Positions 25,958 through 34,024 of a stretch of DNA of 64,000 nucleotides are shown one piece after another. The notes under the pieces were generated by a model. The model was given only the letters and a program-made list of their open reading frames with translations. It made no database searches and was not told where the DNA came from. Source of the stretch: Solihabitans fulvus (lineage in GTDB: Bacteria; Actinomycetota; Actinomycetes; Mycobacteriales; Pseudonocardiaceae); the NCBI RefSeq assembly GCF_008386585.1, contig NZ_VUOB01000065.1:44471-108470 (forward strand). The letters are read 5' to 3'. The first letter of the stretch is position 1. The number at the start of each line of letters is the position of its first letter. Both the position numbers and the translations under genes were made by a program.

Positions 25958-27457
25958 ATGAAGGCGCTGGAGCCTGCCGACCCGCGCGCCATCGGCCGCT
26001 ACCGGGTGCATGCCGAACTCGGCAGGGGCGGCATGGGCCGGGTGCTGTTGGGTTCGACCGCCGACGGCAGGCTGGTCGCGATCAAGCTGATGCAGGCGCA
26101 ACCCGGTGCGGAGAACGACTTCCGCGAGCGGTTTCGTCGTGAGGTGGCCGCATCCCGCGCGGTGTCCGGCACCTACACGGCGGCCGTCATGGACGCCGAC
26201 CCCGACGCGCCGGCGCCCTGGCTGGCGTCGGTGTTCGTGCCAGGCCCTCCGCTGAACGACGTGGTCGCCTCGGCCGGTCCGCTGCCGGAGGAGTCGGTGC
26301 GCCGCCTGGCGGCCGGCTTGGCCGCAGCCCTGCTCGACATCCACCGGGCCGGCCTGGTGCACCGCGATCTGAAGCCCTCCAACGTGTTGCTCGCGGCCGA
26401 CGGTCCCAGGGTGATCGACTTCGGCATCGCGCGGGCCGCCGACGGGATGGACGGCAGCGACCTGACGCAGACCGGTTTTCTCATCGGCACCCCGGAGTAC
26501 ATGTCCCCGGAACAGATCGAGGGACACGCGCTGACCCCGTCCAGCGACATGTTCAGCCTGGGCTGTGTGCTGATCCTCGCGGCGACGGGTCGAAGCCCCT
26601 TCGCTGGCGGTTCGGCGACGCGGACCCTGTACAACATCGTGCACGGCCAGCCCGTCGTCACCGGACTCCCGACCGGGCTGATCCGCATCGTCATGTCCTG
26701 CCTGGCCAAGGAACCCACCGTGCGGCCGAGCCCGGCCGAACTCCTTGACCTGGCAGGGGAACTGCCCGCCCTGGCGCGGGCGTGGCCTGCGGCGGTGCAC
26801 GGGATGATCGACGCACAGCAGGCCGAGGCCGCGAGGTTCCACCACGCGCCCGCCGAGCAGACCGACCAGCTGACGGCCGTGCCGGCGGCCGACGCCACTG
26901 TGCACCAGCGGCCGAACACCAACGTCTACTCGCACGTGTTGCCGCCGACCGGCCAGCGCGGGAAGCGCGGACGCGTCAGGGCGATCGCCGTGGCGAGCGT
27001 GGGAGTCGTGATACTGCTCGGCGTGTTCCTCGTGGCCACCAGGTGGAACGGCCGGGACGCCGTCGCCGGCAGTGCGTCAAGCAACCCCACCCAGGGTTCG
27101 TCGTCGAGTTCCGCTTCGCCGACGTCCGCTCCACCGACCTCCGCGAACCCGGAGCTGACCTACAGCGGCCTTCGGCGGTTCGTGCAGGAGTACGTCCAGG
27201 CGGCCAACGAGGACGCCGCCAACGAGAAGGCCGACCGGGTGAAGAGCTTCAACTGCACCGGGAACTCGGCAGGCTGGGTGTACCTGTCCATGGCGGTCGA
27301 CCGCACGCACCCGCGCGCCGAGGTCCGCGACGTGAAGCTGCTGACCGAGGTGAAGGGGTCTGCGGTGGTCGGCTTCACGCAGAGCCCCGGGGATCCCGTA
27401 CCGGAGGTCACGCTCCAGCTGGAACGTCGAGGAGCCGGCAGTTGGTGTGTCGCCTAG
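25958..27457 (+). CDS. Membrane Ser/Thr protein kinase (PknB family)
   Basis: A 499-residue kinase. The cytoplasmic Hanks-type domain spans about 15-280: glycine loop LGRGGMGRV (21-29), ATP-anchoring Lys43 in AIKL, catalytic HRDLKPSN with Asp137, and DFG at 154-156, so it should be active. One membrane segment follows (about 342-361). The extracellular part (362-499) starts with a Ser/Thr/Pro-rich stretch and contains a small domain with two cysteines (FNCTG, SWCVA) and no PASTA repeats. It probably senses an extracellular signal. Its last codons overlap the stop of the convergent small gene. Confidence 0.95.
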   Translation: MKALEPADPRAIGRYRVHAELGRGGMGRVLLGSTADGRLVAIKLMQAQPGAENDFRERFRREVAASRAVSGTYTAAVMDADPDAPAPWLASVFVPGPPLNDVVASAGPLPEESVRRLAAGLAAALLDIHRAGLVHRDLKPSNVLLAADGPRVIDFGIARAADGMDGSDLTQTGFLIGTPEYMSPEQIEGHALTPSSDMFSLGCVLILAATGRSPFAGGSATRTLYNIVHGQPVVTGLPTGLIRIVMSCLAKEPTVRPSPAELLDLAGELPALARAWPAAVHGMIDAQQAEAARFHHAPAEQTDQLTAVPAADATVHQRPNTNVYSHVLPPTGQRGKRGRVRAIAVASVGVVILLGVFLVATRWNGRDAVAGSASSNPTQGSSSSSASPTSAPPTSANPELTYSGLRRFVQEYVQAANEDAANEKADRVKSFNCTGNSAGWVYLSMAVDRTHPRAEVRDVKLLTEVKGSAVVGFTQSPGDPVPEVTLQLERRGAGSWCVA

Positions 27458-27729
27458 GTAGGCGACGGAAGCCAGCGGAGCCGCATCTCGCCGATGATCT
27501 GGTTGGATTCGAGGGTGCGTTCGGCCGAGCTGCTGCGCCAGGTCGCGGATTCGTCCGGGAAGTAGGTGAGGGCGCCGAGGCCCTCGCCGAAGTCCATGCC
27601 CCAGCCGATGGTCGGGGTGTTGTCGCTGCGGAACACGCCGTAGATGGCGAACAGGCGCGGTGCGTGGTCGACGGCGACCGCGTCCAGCAGCTTGAGGTGT
27701 TCGGCAGTGGTGAGTTCTTCGCTGCTCAT
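27454..27729 (-). CDS. Small conserved hypothetical protein beside XRE/DUF397 module
   Basis: A 91-residue acidic protein (MSSEELTTAEHLKLLDAVAV, then GWGMDFGEGLGALTYFPDES and a basic tail RLRWLPSP). No domain is recognised. It is divergent from the XRE regulator at 27824 with 94 bases between and ends convergently with the kinase gene, overlapping its stop codon by three bases. Proteins of this kind are seen near XRE/DUF397 pairs in actinomycetes, so it may be a third member of that module; this is inferred from position. Base composition is somewhat lower in GC than the surrounding genes. Confidence 0.55.
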   Translation of the reverse strand: MSSEELTTAEHLKLLDAVAVDHAPRLFAIYGVFRSDNTPTIGWGMDFGEGLGALTYFPDESATWRSSSAERTLESNQIIGEMRLRWLPSPT

Positions 27730-27823
27730 GCCGATGAATCTAGGGCGAAACATTCCATCTAATAAGTCGCTCGATAGCGTGAATGCCGGTGATGTTCCTC
27801 GGTTGGCTCGGCAGACTGGTCGC

Positions 27824-28684
27824 ATGTCGGTCCAGCCCGATCCAGCACTGATCAACACGCAGCTCGGCATCGAGTTGCGCCGCCTCCGCGAGGAGGCCGG
27901 TATCACCTCTGGCGACGCAGCCGACCGGGTCGGTTGCAAGCAGCCCAAGATGAGCAAGATCGAGAACGGGCACCAGGGGATCACGCCCGACGAGATCCGG
28001 GCGCTCGGCGAGCTGTACGAGGCTTCGCCGGAGCAGATCGACTACCTGGTCGAGCTGACCTTGCAGCGCCCGAAGCGTCGGCGACGGGCCTCGACGGGGG
28101 ATGCCGTGCCGGACTGGTTCCGACGATTCCTTGCCGTGGAGTGGGATGCGTCGGAGGCGCGGATCTACGAGGTGGAGAGCGTGACCGGCCTGCTCCAGAC
28201 CGAGGAGTACGCGCGGTCGATGATGTTGACCTGGGAACCGGAGGCAGACGAGCGGCTGATCGACAAGCAGGTCGCGACCCGGATGAACCGCCAAGCAGTA
28301 CTCAAACGCACGGGTAGGCCGTCGCTGCGGTTGGAGGTTGTGCTGAGCGAAGCGGCGTTGCACCGAGTGCAGGGCAGCCCGAAGATCATGCGCGCGCAGC
28401 TTCAGCACCTGATCAAGATGTCCAAGCGGCCCAACATCACGCTTCGAGTGTTGCCGTTCGATGCAGTTGACCGGGTCACAGTGCCGGCTGGCTTCATGTT
28501 GTTTCGGCTGTCCCAGCAGAAGCTGTCGATGGTGTACCTGGAGGATGCGCTCGGTGCGACCTATCTCAAGGAGCCCGAGGAGTTCACCGCGTACGGCTCG
28601 GTCTTCGCCCGGCTACGTACGTCAACTCTGGATCCCGATGCCACTCGGGAGTTGATGGATAAGCTGGCGTCGGCATACAAGTAG
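27824..28684 (+). CDS. XRE-family regulator with DUF5753 domain
   Basis: A 286-residue DNA-binding protein. Residues about 10-70 are an XRE helix-turn-helix (LGIELRRLREEAGITSGDAADRVGCKQPKMSKIENG). The C-terminal two thirds match DUF5753, the Scr1-type partner domain (FLAVEWDASEARIYEVESVTGLLQTEEYAR, then LEVVLSEAALHR, and PFDAVDRVTVPAGFMLFRL). Such proteins are almost always followed by a small DUF397 protein, as here 24 bases downstream, and control antibiotic production or development in streptomycetes; a toxin-antitoxin-like mode has been proposed. The ATG at 27824 is the first in a good context. Confidence 0.92.
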   Translation: MSVQPDPALINTQLGIELRRLREEAGITSGDAADRVGCKQPKMSKIENGHQGITPDEIRALGELYEASPEQIDYLVELTLQRPKRRRRASTGDAVPDWFRRFLAVEWDASEARIYEVESVTGLLQTEEYARSMMLTWEPEADERLIDKQVATRMNRQAVLKRTGRPSLRLEVVLSEAALHRVQGSPKIMRAQLQHLIKMSKRPNITLRVLPFDAVDRVTVPAGFMLFRLSQQKLSMVYLEDALGATYLKEPEEFTAYGSVFARLRTSTLDPDATRELMDKLASAYK

Positions 28685-28708
28685 GCGACTGCCGGAAGGG
28701 GTGCCGAG

Positions 28709-29062
28709 ATGACTGCCCCAGACTTCTCCCGTGCGCTGTGGCGCAAGAGCAGCCGTAGTAGCTCCAACGGCGGAGCATGCGTCGAATTGGGCTATTTACC
28801 CGAGGTGGGGTGGCGCAAGAGTAGCCGCAGTGGCTCAAACGGTGGGGCGTGTGTCGAGCTGGCGTTCGTTCCGGACACGGACTGGCGCAAGAGCAGCCGC
28901 AGCGGCTCCAACGCTGGTCAGTGCGTCGAGTTGGCGCGGCTGTCCACTGTGGTCGGTATCCGCGACTCCAAGAACGCCACCGGTCCCGTCCTGGCCTTCG
29001 GGCAAACTGCCCTCGACGGCTTCCTCACCGCCACCAAGGGTGGCCATTTCGACATGAGCTAG
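28709..29062 (+). CDS. DUF397 protein with a triplicated motif
   Basis: A 117-residue protein, about double the usual 60-70 residues of DUF397. The family's N-terminal motif WRKSSRS.SN.G.CVEL is repeated three times with exact 24-residue spacing (Trp11, Trp35, Trp59), and only the last copy continues into the usual C-terminal half (VGIRDSKNATGPVLAFGQTA). DUF397 proteins are expected to act with the preceding XRE/DUF5753 protein. In DNA the copies are a tandem 72-base repeat starting near 28739, 28811 and 28883, still close to identical in places. Confidence 0.88.
   Translation: MTAPDFSRALWRKSSRSSSNGGACVELGYLPEVGWRKSSRSGSNGGACVELAFVPDTDWRKSSRSGSNAGQCVELARLSTVVGIRDSKNATGPVLAFGQTALDGFLTATKGGHFDMS
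28739..28954 (+). repeat. Three 72-base tandem repeats inside the DUF397 gene
   Basis: Units begin at 28739, 28811 and 28883; the second and third share long runs such as TGGCGCAAGAGNAGCCGCAG. They encode the triplicated WRKSSRS motif. Confidence 0.8.
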
Positions 29063-29132
29063 CGGTCTCGTTTGGGTGATTTCATCATGTTTGACTGTTT
29101 TCGTTCAACCCTCAGCTGCTACGACGTACGCC

Positions 29133-29624
29133 GTGAGCCCGGACAGGAAACGTCTAGGTGCCAAGGGAAAGAATCCTTCTCCGGTCGTGCACGCGCGACC
29201 CAGCCGTGAAGACGCGCATCAGGTCGTCTATTTCCGCCGCCATCCGGACGATGACTCGGCAGCGAGCGTCCCAGGCCGCGACATCCTGAGTGGATGTCCG
29301 ATCACCGTGCAGGCGAAGTTCTGGGCCAGACTCGTGGCTGTCGCGACCGCACCGCCGCACAAGTTCGCCGGAGGCGGGTACTGGGAGGCCATGAAGGGTG
29401 ACATGGCCGGCTGGTTCGAGGTGCGCGTCGATGGTCCCGGCAGGCACCACTACCGACTGTTCTGCCTGCTCGACAACGCGGCCGAAGGCGTGGAGAGGCC
29501 GTTGCTCGTCGTCGTGTGCGGTCTGGACAAGCCGTTTCGCACGACGCTGAGTTCGGCTGAATACGCAGGCGTGCGCGAGTTGGGCAGGGAGTACCTGAAG
29601 CGCAACCCACGCCCGTTGGCGTAG
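29133..29624 (+). CDS. RelE/HigB-like toxin-family protein
   Basis: A protein of about 163 residues resembling the phage Gp49-like / HigB branch of the RelE/ParE superfamily, which are ribosome-dependent mRNA interferases: a GG-YWEAMKGDMAGWFEVRVDGP strand region, HYRLFCLLDN, then VVCGLDKPFRTTLSSAEYAGV and the terminal helix ELGREYLKRNP. Start is uncertain (GTG 29133, or GTG 29076 with a less typical N-terminus). The conserved core is intact, so activity is possible. The candidate antitoxin is the convergent gene ending 5 bases away, an unusual arrangement. Confidence 0.65.
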   Translation: MSPDRKRLGAKGKNPSPVVHARPSREDAHQVVYFRRHPDDDSAASVPGRDILSGCPITVQAKFWARLVAVATAPPHKFAGGGYWEAMKGDMAGWFEVRVDGPGRHHYRLFCLLDNAAEGVERPLLVVVCGLDKPFRTTLSSAEYAGVRELGREYLKRNPRPLA

Positions 29625-29629
29625 TTCAC

Positions 29630-30043
29630 TCAGACACTTGCCTCGGTGCGGTGACGGGTTCGCATGGTGTCAAGGTGCTCAGCAAGCGCGAGAGGGTTGG
29701 CGCTATGGCCTTCCAGTAGAGGTGCTGTGAGTTCGGAACGCTCCTCGGCGGGCAACGGCTCAAGGGTGACCCGCATGCCAAGCGCGGCAGCCACTTCCGC
29801 GACCGTGGCCAGCGTGGGGTTCACCGCTCCGGCCGTCAGTAGCCGGCGAACGGTGGCGGGCTGGGCACTGATCGCTCGTGCCAGTTCTGCCTTCGAGAGT
29901 CCCGCGGCTTCGCGGGCCTCGTCGAGGGTATTGATGATGGCGTCAATTGTGGCGATTCGCACCGACTCCTTGACGTACTCGCGAAGAAACTCGGGATCCT
30001 TCAGGTTGTTGGCCAGGTCGTCCCAGAACAGGCTGCGATCCAT
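29630..30043 (-). CDS. HigA-like XRE antitoxin-family protein
   Basis: A 137-residue protein with an XRE helix-turn-helix at about residues 45-95 (AAGLSKAELARAISAQPATV, then NPTLATVAEVAAALGMRV), as in HigA-type antitoxins. The N-terminus (SLFWDDLANNLKDPEFLREY) matches the helical arm that such antitoxins use to wrap the toxin. ATG 30043 has a near-palindrome GTAACATATAAGCTAC just upstream (30053-30068), suited to autoregulation. It is convergent with the toxin-like gene rather than cotranscribed with it, and lies 21 bases downstream of the SDR gene on the same strand. Confidence 0.75.
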   Translation of the reverse strand: MDRSLFWDDLANNLKDPEFLREYVKESVRIATIDAIINTLDEAREAAGLSKAELARAISAQPATVRRLLTAGAVNPTLATVAEVAAALGMRVTLEPLPAEERSELTAPLLEGHSANPLALAEHLDTMRTRHRTEASV

Positions 30044-30064
30044 GGTTGAAGTGTAACATATAAG

Positions 30065-30961
30065 CTACGCATCAAACGCGTAGCGCACCCCGGTCAGCTT
30101 CTCTGACACGTCCCACAGCCGCCGCGCGGTCTCGGCGCTCGTCGCGGCCGGGTCGGGCTGCACGACGTGCGGGTATCCGCGCATCTCCCCGCGCCCGTCC
30201 GGTCCGATGAACTGACCGCTCTTCGCCGCCGGATCCGTGGCCGCGTACAGCTGGTTCAGCGCGCCCATCGACACGTCCTGCGCGATGAGCCGGTTGGACA
30301 CCTTCATGGCCAGGCTCAGCAACCCGGTCGGCCCGGTCGACTGGAGGTTCGTGGCCGAGTATCCGGGGTGCGCCAACACACTCAGGACCGCCGAACCCTC
30401 GGCGCGCAGCCTGCGGTCCAGTTCGAGGGCGAACAGCACGTTGGCGAACTTGGACTGCGAGTAGAACACCCTCGGCGAGTACTTCCGCTCGCCGGTGAGG
30501 TCGTCGAAGTGGATCGAACCGCCCCGGTGCAGGCCGGAGCTCACGGTCACCACCCGCGCCCGCACGCGCGGCAGCAGCAGGCCGGTGAGGGCGAAGTGGC
30601 CGAGGTGGTTGGTGCCGAACTGCGACTCGAAGCCCTGCTTGGTCAGGGATCGCGGCGGCATCATGATACCGGCGTTGTTGACCAGCACGTCCACCTCGGC
30701 GACGTCGGCGGCGAACGCCCTGACGGAATCCAGGTCGGCCAGGTCGAGCGTGCGCAGCTCGACGTCCGCGTCGGGCTGGTCGGCGCGCAGCTTCGCCACG
30801 GCCTCGCGGCCCTTCGTCTCGTTCCGCGCCGTCATGATCACGCGGCCGCCGTGCCCGGCCAGCTGGCGGGCGGTCTCGTAGCCGAGGCCGCTGTTGGCCC
30901 CCGTGACGACGAACGTCCTGCCGGACTGGTCTGGGATGCGGTCGGCTGTCCAGTCGGCCAT
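30065..30961 (-). CDS. Short-chain dehydrogenase/reductase (retinol dehydrogenase-like)
   Basis: A 298-residue NAD(P)-dependent SDR of the group often annotated as retinol dehydrogenase or oxidoreductase. The nucleotide motif TGANSGLGYETARQL (TGxxxGxG), NNAGIM (NNAG), and the catalytic Ser/Tyr/Lys set (VTVSSGLH, then YSQSKFANVL) are present; VDVLVNNAG and SSGLHRGGSIHFDD give the subgroup. The substrate is unknown. ATG 30961 has GAGGAG upstream. It is divergent from the TetR gene at 31067 across a palindromic operator, so that regulator probably controls it. Confidence 0.9.
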   Translation of the reverse strand: MADWTADRIPDQSGRTFVVTGANSGLGYETARQLAGHGGRVIMTARNETKGREAVAKLRADQPDADVELRTLDLADLDSVRAFAADVAEVDVLVNNAGIMMPPRSLTKQGFESQFGTNHLGHFALTGLLLPRVRARVVTVSSGLHRGGSIHFDDLTGERKYSPRVFYSQSKFANVLFALELDRRLRAEGSAVLSVLAHPGYSATNLQSTGPTGLLSLAMKVSNRLIAQDVSMGALNQLYAATDPAAKSGQFIGPDGRGEMRGYPHVVQPDPAATSAETARRLWDVSEKLTGVRYAFDA

Positions 30962-31004
30962 GACTACTCCTCGGGGCTCGGTGTACGGCACATCATGGCC
31001 AGTA

Positions 31005-31025
31005 TGGCACTGAGTGTCAAACACT
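31005..31025. promoter_or_regulatory. Palindromic TetR operator between SDR and TetR genes
   Basis: TGGCACTGAGTGTCA (31005-31019) is a near-perfect 15-base palindrome and overlaps a second, AGTGTCAAACACT (31013-31025). Both lie in the 105-base divergent promoter region, where a TetR dimer could repress both genes. Confidence 0.6.
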
Positions 31026-31066
31026 GCATGACGCGCCGGAGAGTGCACCCAAGGTAGAATGTCCGG

Positions 31067-31669
31067 ATGGTTGAGCGGATGGAACCAGCGACGCTGGCCG
31101 AGCGGAAACGGCAGCTCGTTCGGGACGCGCTGTCCGTCGCGGCCCTGCACGCCTTTGCCTTCCAGGGCTTCGACGAGACCACCATCGACCAGATCGCCGC
31201 AGCCGCCGGCGTCTCGCGGCGCACGTTCTTCCGCTACTTCCGGTCCAAGGAAGACGTGATCATCGATTCCCTCAGCGACGTGAACCAGCACATCACCGCC
31301 GAGCTTGCCGGCCGGCCCGAGGGCGAGCCGCCCGCCGTCGCGCTGCGGCGAGCCTTCGGGCTCCTCATCGACACCTTCACCGAGTATCCGGAGAAGTCGC
31401 TCGCGCTGGCCAACCTGCTCCTCACCACCCCGGCCCTGCGCGCCCGCTACCTGGACCGCCAGTACGAGTGGCGGATCGAGCTGGCCGCCGAACTCGCCCG
31501 CCGCACCGGCCTCGACGACGACACCGACCTGCGGTCGTCCTTGCTCGTCGGCGTCGCGCTCACGGCCTTCGAGGTGGCCCGCGACGAGTGGGTCCGCTGC
31601 GCCGGCCGGGAGGACCTGAACGCCTTGGTGGACAAGGCTTTCGCGTTCGTCTACGGCGCGCCGCGCTAG
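31067..31669 (+). CDS. TetR-family regulator
   Basis: A 200-residue repressor with the N-terminal HTH (FDETTIDQIAAAAGVSRRTFFRYFRSKEDV, residues about 34-62, the exact TetR pattern). The C-terminal ligand domain (about 75-190, helices with RAFGLLIDTFTEYPEKSLALANLLL) is of the type that binds hydrophobic molecules; the ligand is unknown. It faces the SDR gene, its likely target. The last four bases overlap the next TetR gene, which is convergent. Confidence 0.9.
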   Translation: MVERMEPATLAERKRQLVRDALSVAALHAFAFQGFDETTIDQIAAAAGVSRRTFFRYFRSKEDVIIDSLSDVNQHITAELAGRPEGEPPAVALRRAFGLLIDTFTEYPEKSLALANLLLTTPALRARYLDRQYEWRIELAAELARRTGLDDDTDLRSSLLVGVALTAFEVARDEWVRCAGREDLNALVDKAFAFVYGAPR

Positions 31670-32235
31670 GTGAACGTGCCGGTGCGCAGGCCGCCGGAGA
31701 CCATGTCGATCAGGTTCTCGTAGGTGACGTCCAGCTTCTCGGGCAACCCGAAGCCGCCGGCGACCTCCAGCGCGACGAACCCGTGCACGGCGGCCCTGAC
31801 GCACCTCGTCGCGTGGATCGCCGCCGAGTCCGTCAGCCCGTAACCGCGCAGCACGGCCAGGAACACCTCGACGAGGCGGCCGCCGGCCGCGGCCAGCGCT
31901 GCGTCGGGCTGCGGCTTCTGCGGGAGGGCCGCGTACCGGTGCGGCCGCTCCGCCGCGTACTGCCGGTAGGCGAGCATCAGCGCGCGGATCGCGTCCTCCT
32001 CGCTGCGGCCCATCGCCGCCGCGCCGAGCCGCTCGGTCAGCTCGTCCAACACCCGCAGCGCGATGAGTTGGCGCAGCGCGGCCAGGTTGCGCACGTGCTT
32101 GTACAGCGACGGGGTCGCCACGCCGGTGCGGTTCGCCACGGCGGCCAGCGTGAGCGCGTCGAGCCCGTCCTGGTCGACCAGCTCCAGCGCCGCGTCGACC
32201 ACCGCCTCCTGGGACAGTCCGGCCCTAGACACCAT
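31666..32235 (-). CDS. TetR-family regulator with WHG-type C-terminal domain
   Basis: A 189-residue TetR protein: N-terminal HTH LDALTLAAVANRTGVATPSLYKHVRNLAALRQL, and a C-terminal domain with AVHGFVALEVAGGFGLPEKL of the WHG / TetR_C_33 group. Its start overlaps the end of the hydrolase gene by 11 bases on the same strand, so the two form an operon, and the regulator probably represses that operon through the TAGCT palindromes upstream of the hydrolase. Confidence 0.9.
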   Translation of the reverse strand: MVSRAGLSQEAVVDAALELVDQDGLDALTLAAVANRTGVATPSLYKHVRNLAALRQLIALRVLDELTERLGAAAMGRSEEDAIRALMLAYRQYAAERPHRYAALPQKPQPDAALAAAGGRLVEVFLAVLRGYGLTDSAAIHATRCVRAAVHGFVALEVAGGFGLPEKLDVTYENLIDMVSGGLRTGTFT

Positions 32236-33040
32236 GCACCTCCTTCAGGAACGTCAGCAGCGTGTCCGTCGTGATCTCGGGGTACTCGGCGTGCGGGTAG
32301 TGCCCGCAGCCCTCGACCATCCTGACCGACACCGAGGGGACGCGCGGCGCGAGCTGCTGCTCGATCCACGCCGCCTCGGCGGTGGGGTCGGGGAAGTCGG
32401 GGTCCTTGGTGCCCATCACGATCTGCGTCGCGCACCGCACCTCGGGCAGCCGGGCCTCGCAGGCCGCGTGCGAGGACGCGAACATGCCGGCCAGCGCGGG
32501 CATCCTGCCCGGCTCGGACATGGTCGCCTTGAGTGCCTTGGTGTACTCGGCGAAGTCGGCGGGCTTGTCGCCCTTGTAGAGCGTCTTGTGGAAGGCCGTC
32601 CACAGGGTGGCGCTGCGGCCGACGAGTTTGGTGGCCAGCCGAGCGAACGCGTTCTGCTTGCCGTCGCGGACGAACGGACCGGTCAGCGCGATGCCGACGA
32701 CCGCGTCCGGCGCCTGCGCCGCGGCCCAGACGGTCGCCGCGGCGGCGTAGGAGTTGCCGACCAGCACGGCGGGGCCGCCGAGGTGCTCGACCAGCGCAAC
32801 CAGGTCCGAGCCGATGGCGGCCGAGGACACGTCGTCCCAGCCGACGCTCGACTCGCCGTGCCCGCGCAGGTCCATGGTGGCCACCCGGTAGCCGGCTTGC
32901 AGCAGCGCCGGGGTGACGAACCGGTAGGCGGCCCGCACGTCGCCCATGCCGGGCGTGCACACCACCAGCGGCGCGTCGGCGGGCCCGGTGACGTCGTAGG
33001 CGATGCGGCCGCCGGAGATGGTCAGGAACTGAGTGCTCAT
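32225..33040 (-). CDS. Alpha/beta-hydrolase
   Basis: A 271-residue alpha/beta-hydrolase. The nucleophile elbow is GNSYAAAA (Ser at about 114), the acid is in GTKDPDF and the histidine in GCGHYPHAEYP. The oxyanion region CTPGMGD, and MDLRGHGES, are typical of esterases, epoxide hydrolases and haloperoxidase-like enzymes; substrate unknown. It is the first gene of a two-gene operon with the TetR gene at 31666, and has paired palindromes in its promoter region, so it is probably induced by a compound that the TetR protein senses. Confidence 0.88.
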   Translation of the reverse strand: MSTQFLTISGGRIAYDVTGPADAPLVVCTPGMGDVRAAYRFVTPALLQAGYRVATMDLRGHGESSVGWDDVSSAAIGSDLVALVEHLGGPAVLVGNSYAAAATVWAAAQAPDAVVGIALTGPFVRDGKQNAFARLATKLVGRSATLWTAFHKTLYKGDKPADFAEYTKALKATMSEPGRMPALAGMFASSHAACEARLPEVRCATQIVMGTKDPDFPDPTAEAAWIEQQLAPRVPSVSVRMVEGCGHYPHAEYPEITTDTLLTFLKEVHGV

Positions 33041-33072
33041 CGGAACTCCCTAGCTCGTTCTGGTAGCTAGAA

Positions 33073-33103
33073 AGCTAATGCAGTTAGCTGGAGTTGTCAA
33101 CTC
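33073..33103. promoter_or_regulatory. Two palindromes upstream of the hydrolase-TetR operon
   Basis: AGCTAA (33073-33078) is matched by TTAGCT (33084-33089), and GAGTTGTCAACTC (33091-33103) is a perfect 13-base palindrome. A TAGCTAGAAAGCTA stretch (33064-33077) adds further half sites. They fit an operator for the downstream TetR protein. Confidence 0.6.
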
Positions 33104-33113
33104 CTTAGCCGGA

Positions 33114-33956
33114 TCAGCCCGTCAGGTCCGCCACCTGGGCCGCGACCCGCGCCAGGTGCGGCAGCACGGTCTCCGCGTCGGCCGCCGGCGTGTTGACCAG
33201 CAGCCGGTGCACGTCGAGCTCGGCGAACTGCTCGATGGCCGCCGCGTGGTACGGGCCGCCGAACACGGTGATCGGGATTTCGCCCCGGCCCGCCGCCGCG
33301 GCCTTCTCGCGCAGCTCGGCGGCCTGCTCGCGGAGCCTGCCGAAGTCGCCGAGCAGCGGGAACCACTCGTCGCCGTGCGCCACCACCCGGTCGATCACGC
33401 CGCCGCCGTTGCCGCCGATCAGCACCGGCGGGTGCGGCCGCTGCGCCGGCTTCGGCCACGCCCAGATCCGGTCGAAGTCGGTGAACGGGCCGTGGTGCGT
33501 TGCCTCGTCCTGGGTCCAGATCGCCCGCATCGCCTCGATTCGGTCCTCCAGCAACGCGAACCTGGTGCGCGGGTCCGTGCCGTGGTTGCGCATCTCCTCC
33601 AGGTTCCAGCCAGCGCCGACGCCGAACAGGAACCGCCCGCCGGAGATGTGGTCGAGGCTGGCGACCTCCTTGGCCAGGCTGATCGGATCTCGTTGCGGCA
33701 CAAGGCAGATCCCGGTGCCCAGCCGCAGCGTCGAGGTGCGCGCGGCGATCACGCTCAGCGCGACGAACGGGTCGTAGCTGCGGTAGTACCGGTCGGCGAG
33801 CTCGCCGCCCCACGGCGTCGGCGTCTCCCTGGACGCCGGGATGTGGCTGTGCTCGGTGAAGAACAGCGACTCGAAGCCGTGGTCCTCGACCGCCCTGCCG
33901 AGGTCGGCGGGCGGGATTGCGTCGTAGACGGGGAAGGTCACGATGGCGAACTTCAC
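33114..33956 (-). CDS. LLM-class F420-dependent oxidoreductase
   Basis: A 280-residue luciferase-like monooxygenase-fold protein, subgroup that uses reduced coenzyme F420. FAIVTFPVYDAIPPADLGRAVEDHGFESL is the N-terminus, GTGICLVPQRDPISLAKEVASLDHISGGRFLFGVGAGW the core, and PVLIGGNGGGVIDRVVAHGDEWFP the cofactor-binding end. Substrate unknown. Start GTG 33956 has GAGGAG nine bases upstream. A short repeat-encoding open frame upstream on the same strand ends in TGA overlapping this GTG (GTGA). Confidence 0.88.
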   Translation of the reverse strand: MKFAIVTFPVYDAIPPADLGRAVEDHGFESLFFTEHSHIPASRETPTPWGGELADRYYRSYDPFVALSVIAARTSTLRLGTGICLVPQRDPISLAKEVASLDHISGGRFLFGVGAGWNLEEMRNHGTDPRTRFALLEDRIEAMRAIWTQDEATHHGPFTDFDRIWAWPKPAQRPHPPVLIGGNGGGVIDRVVAHGDEWFPLLGDFGRLREQAAELREKAAAAGRGEIPITVFGGPYHAAAIEQFAELDVHRLLVNTPAADAETVLPHLARVAAQVADLTG

Positions 33957-34024
33957 CGAGGGATCTCCTCACGGGTCATTGGTGTGCTGGTCGCGGTCGA
34001 GAGTGTGGCCGAGGCGGTGCGACG

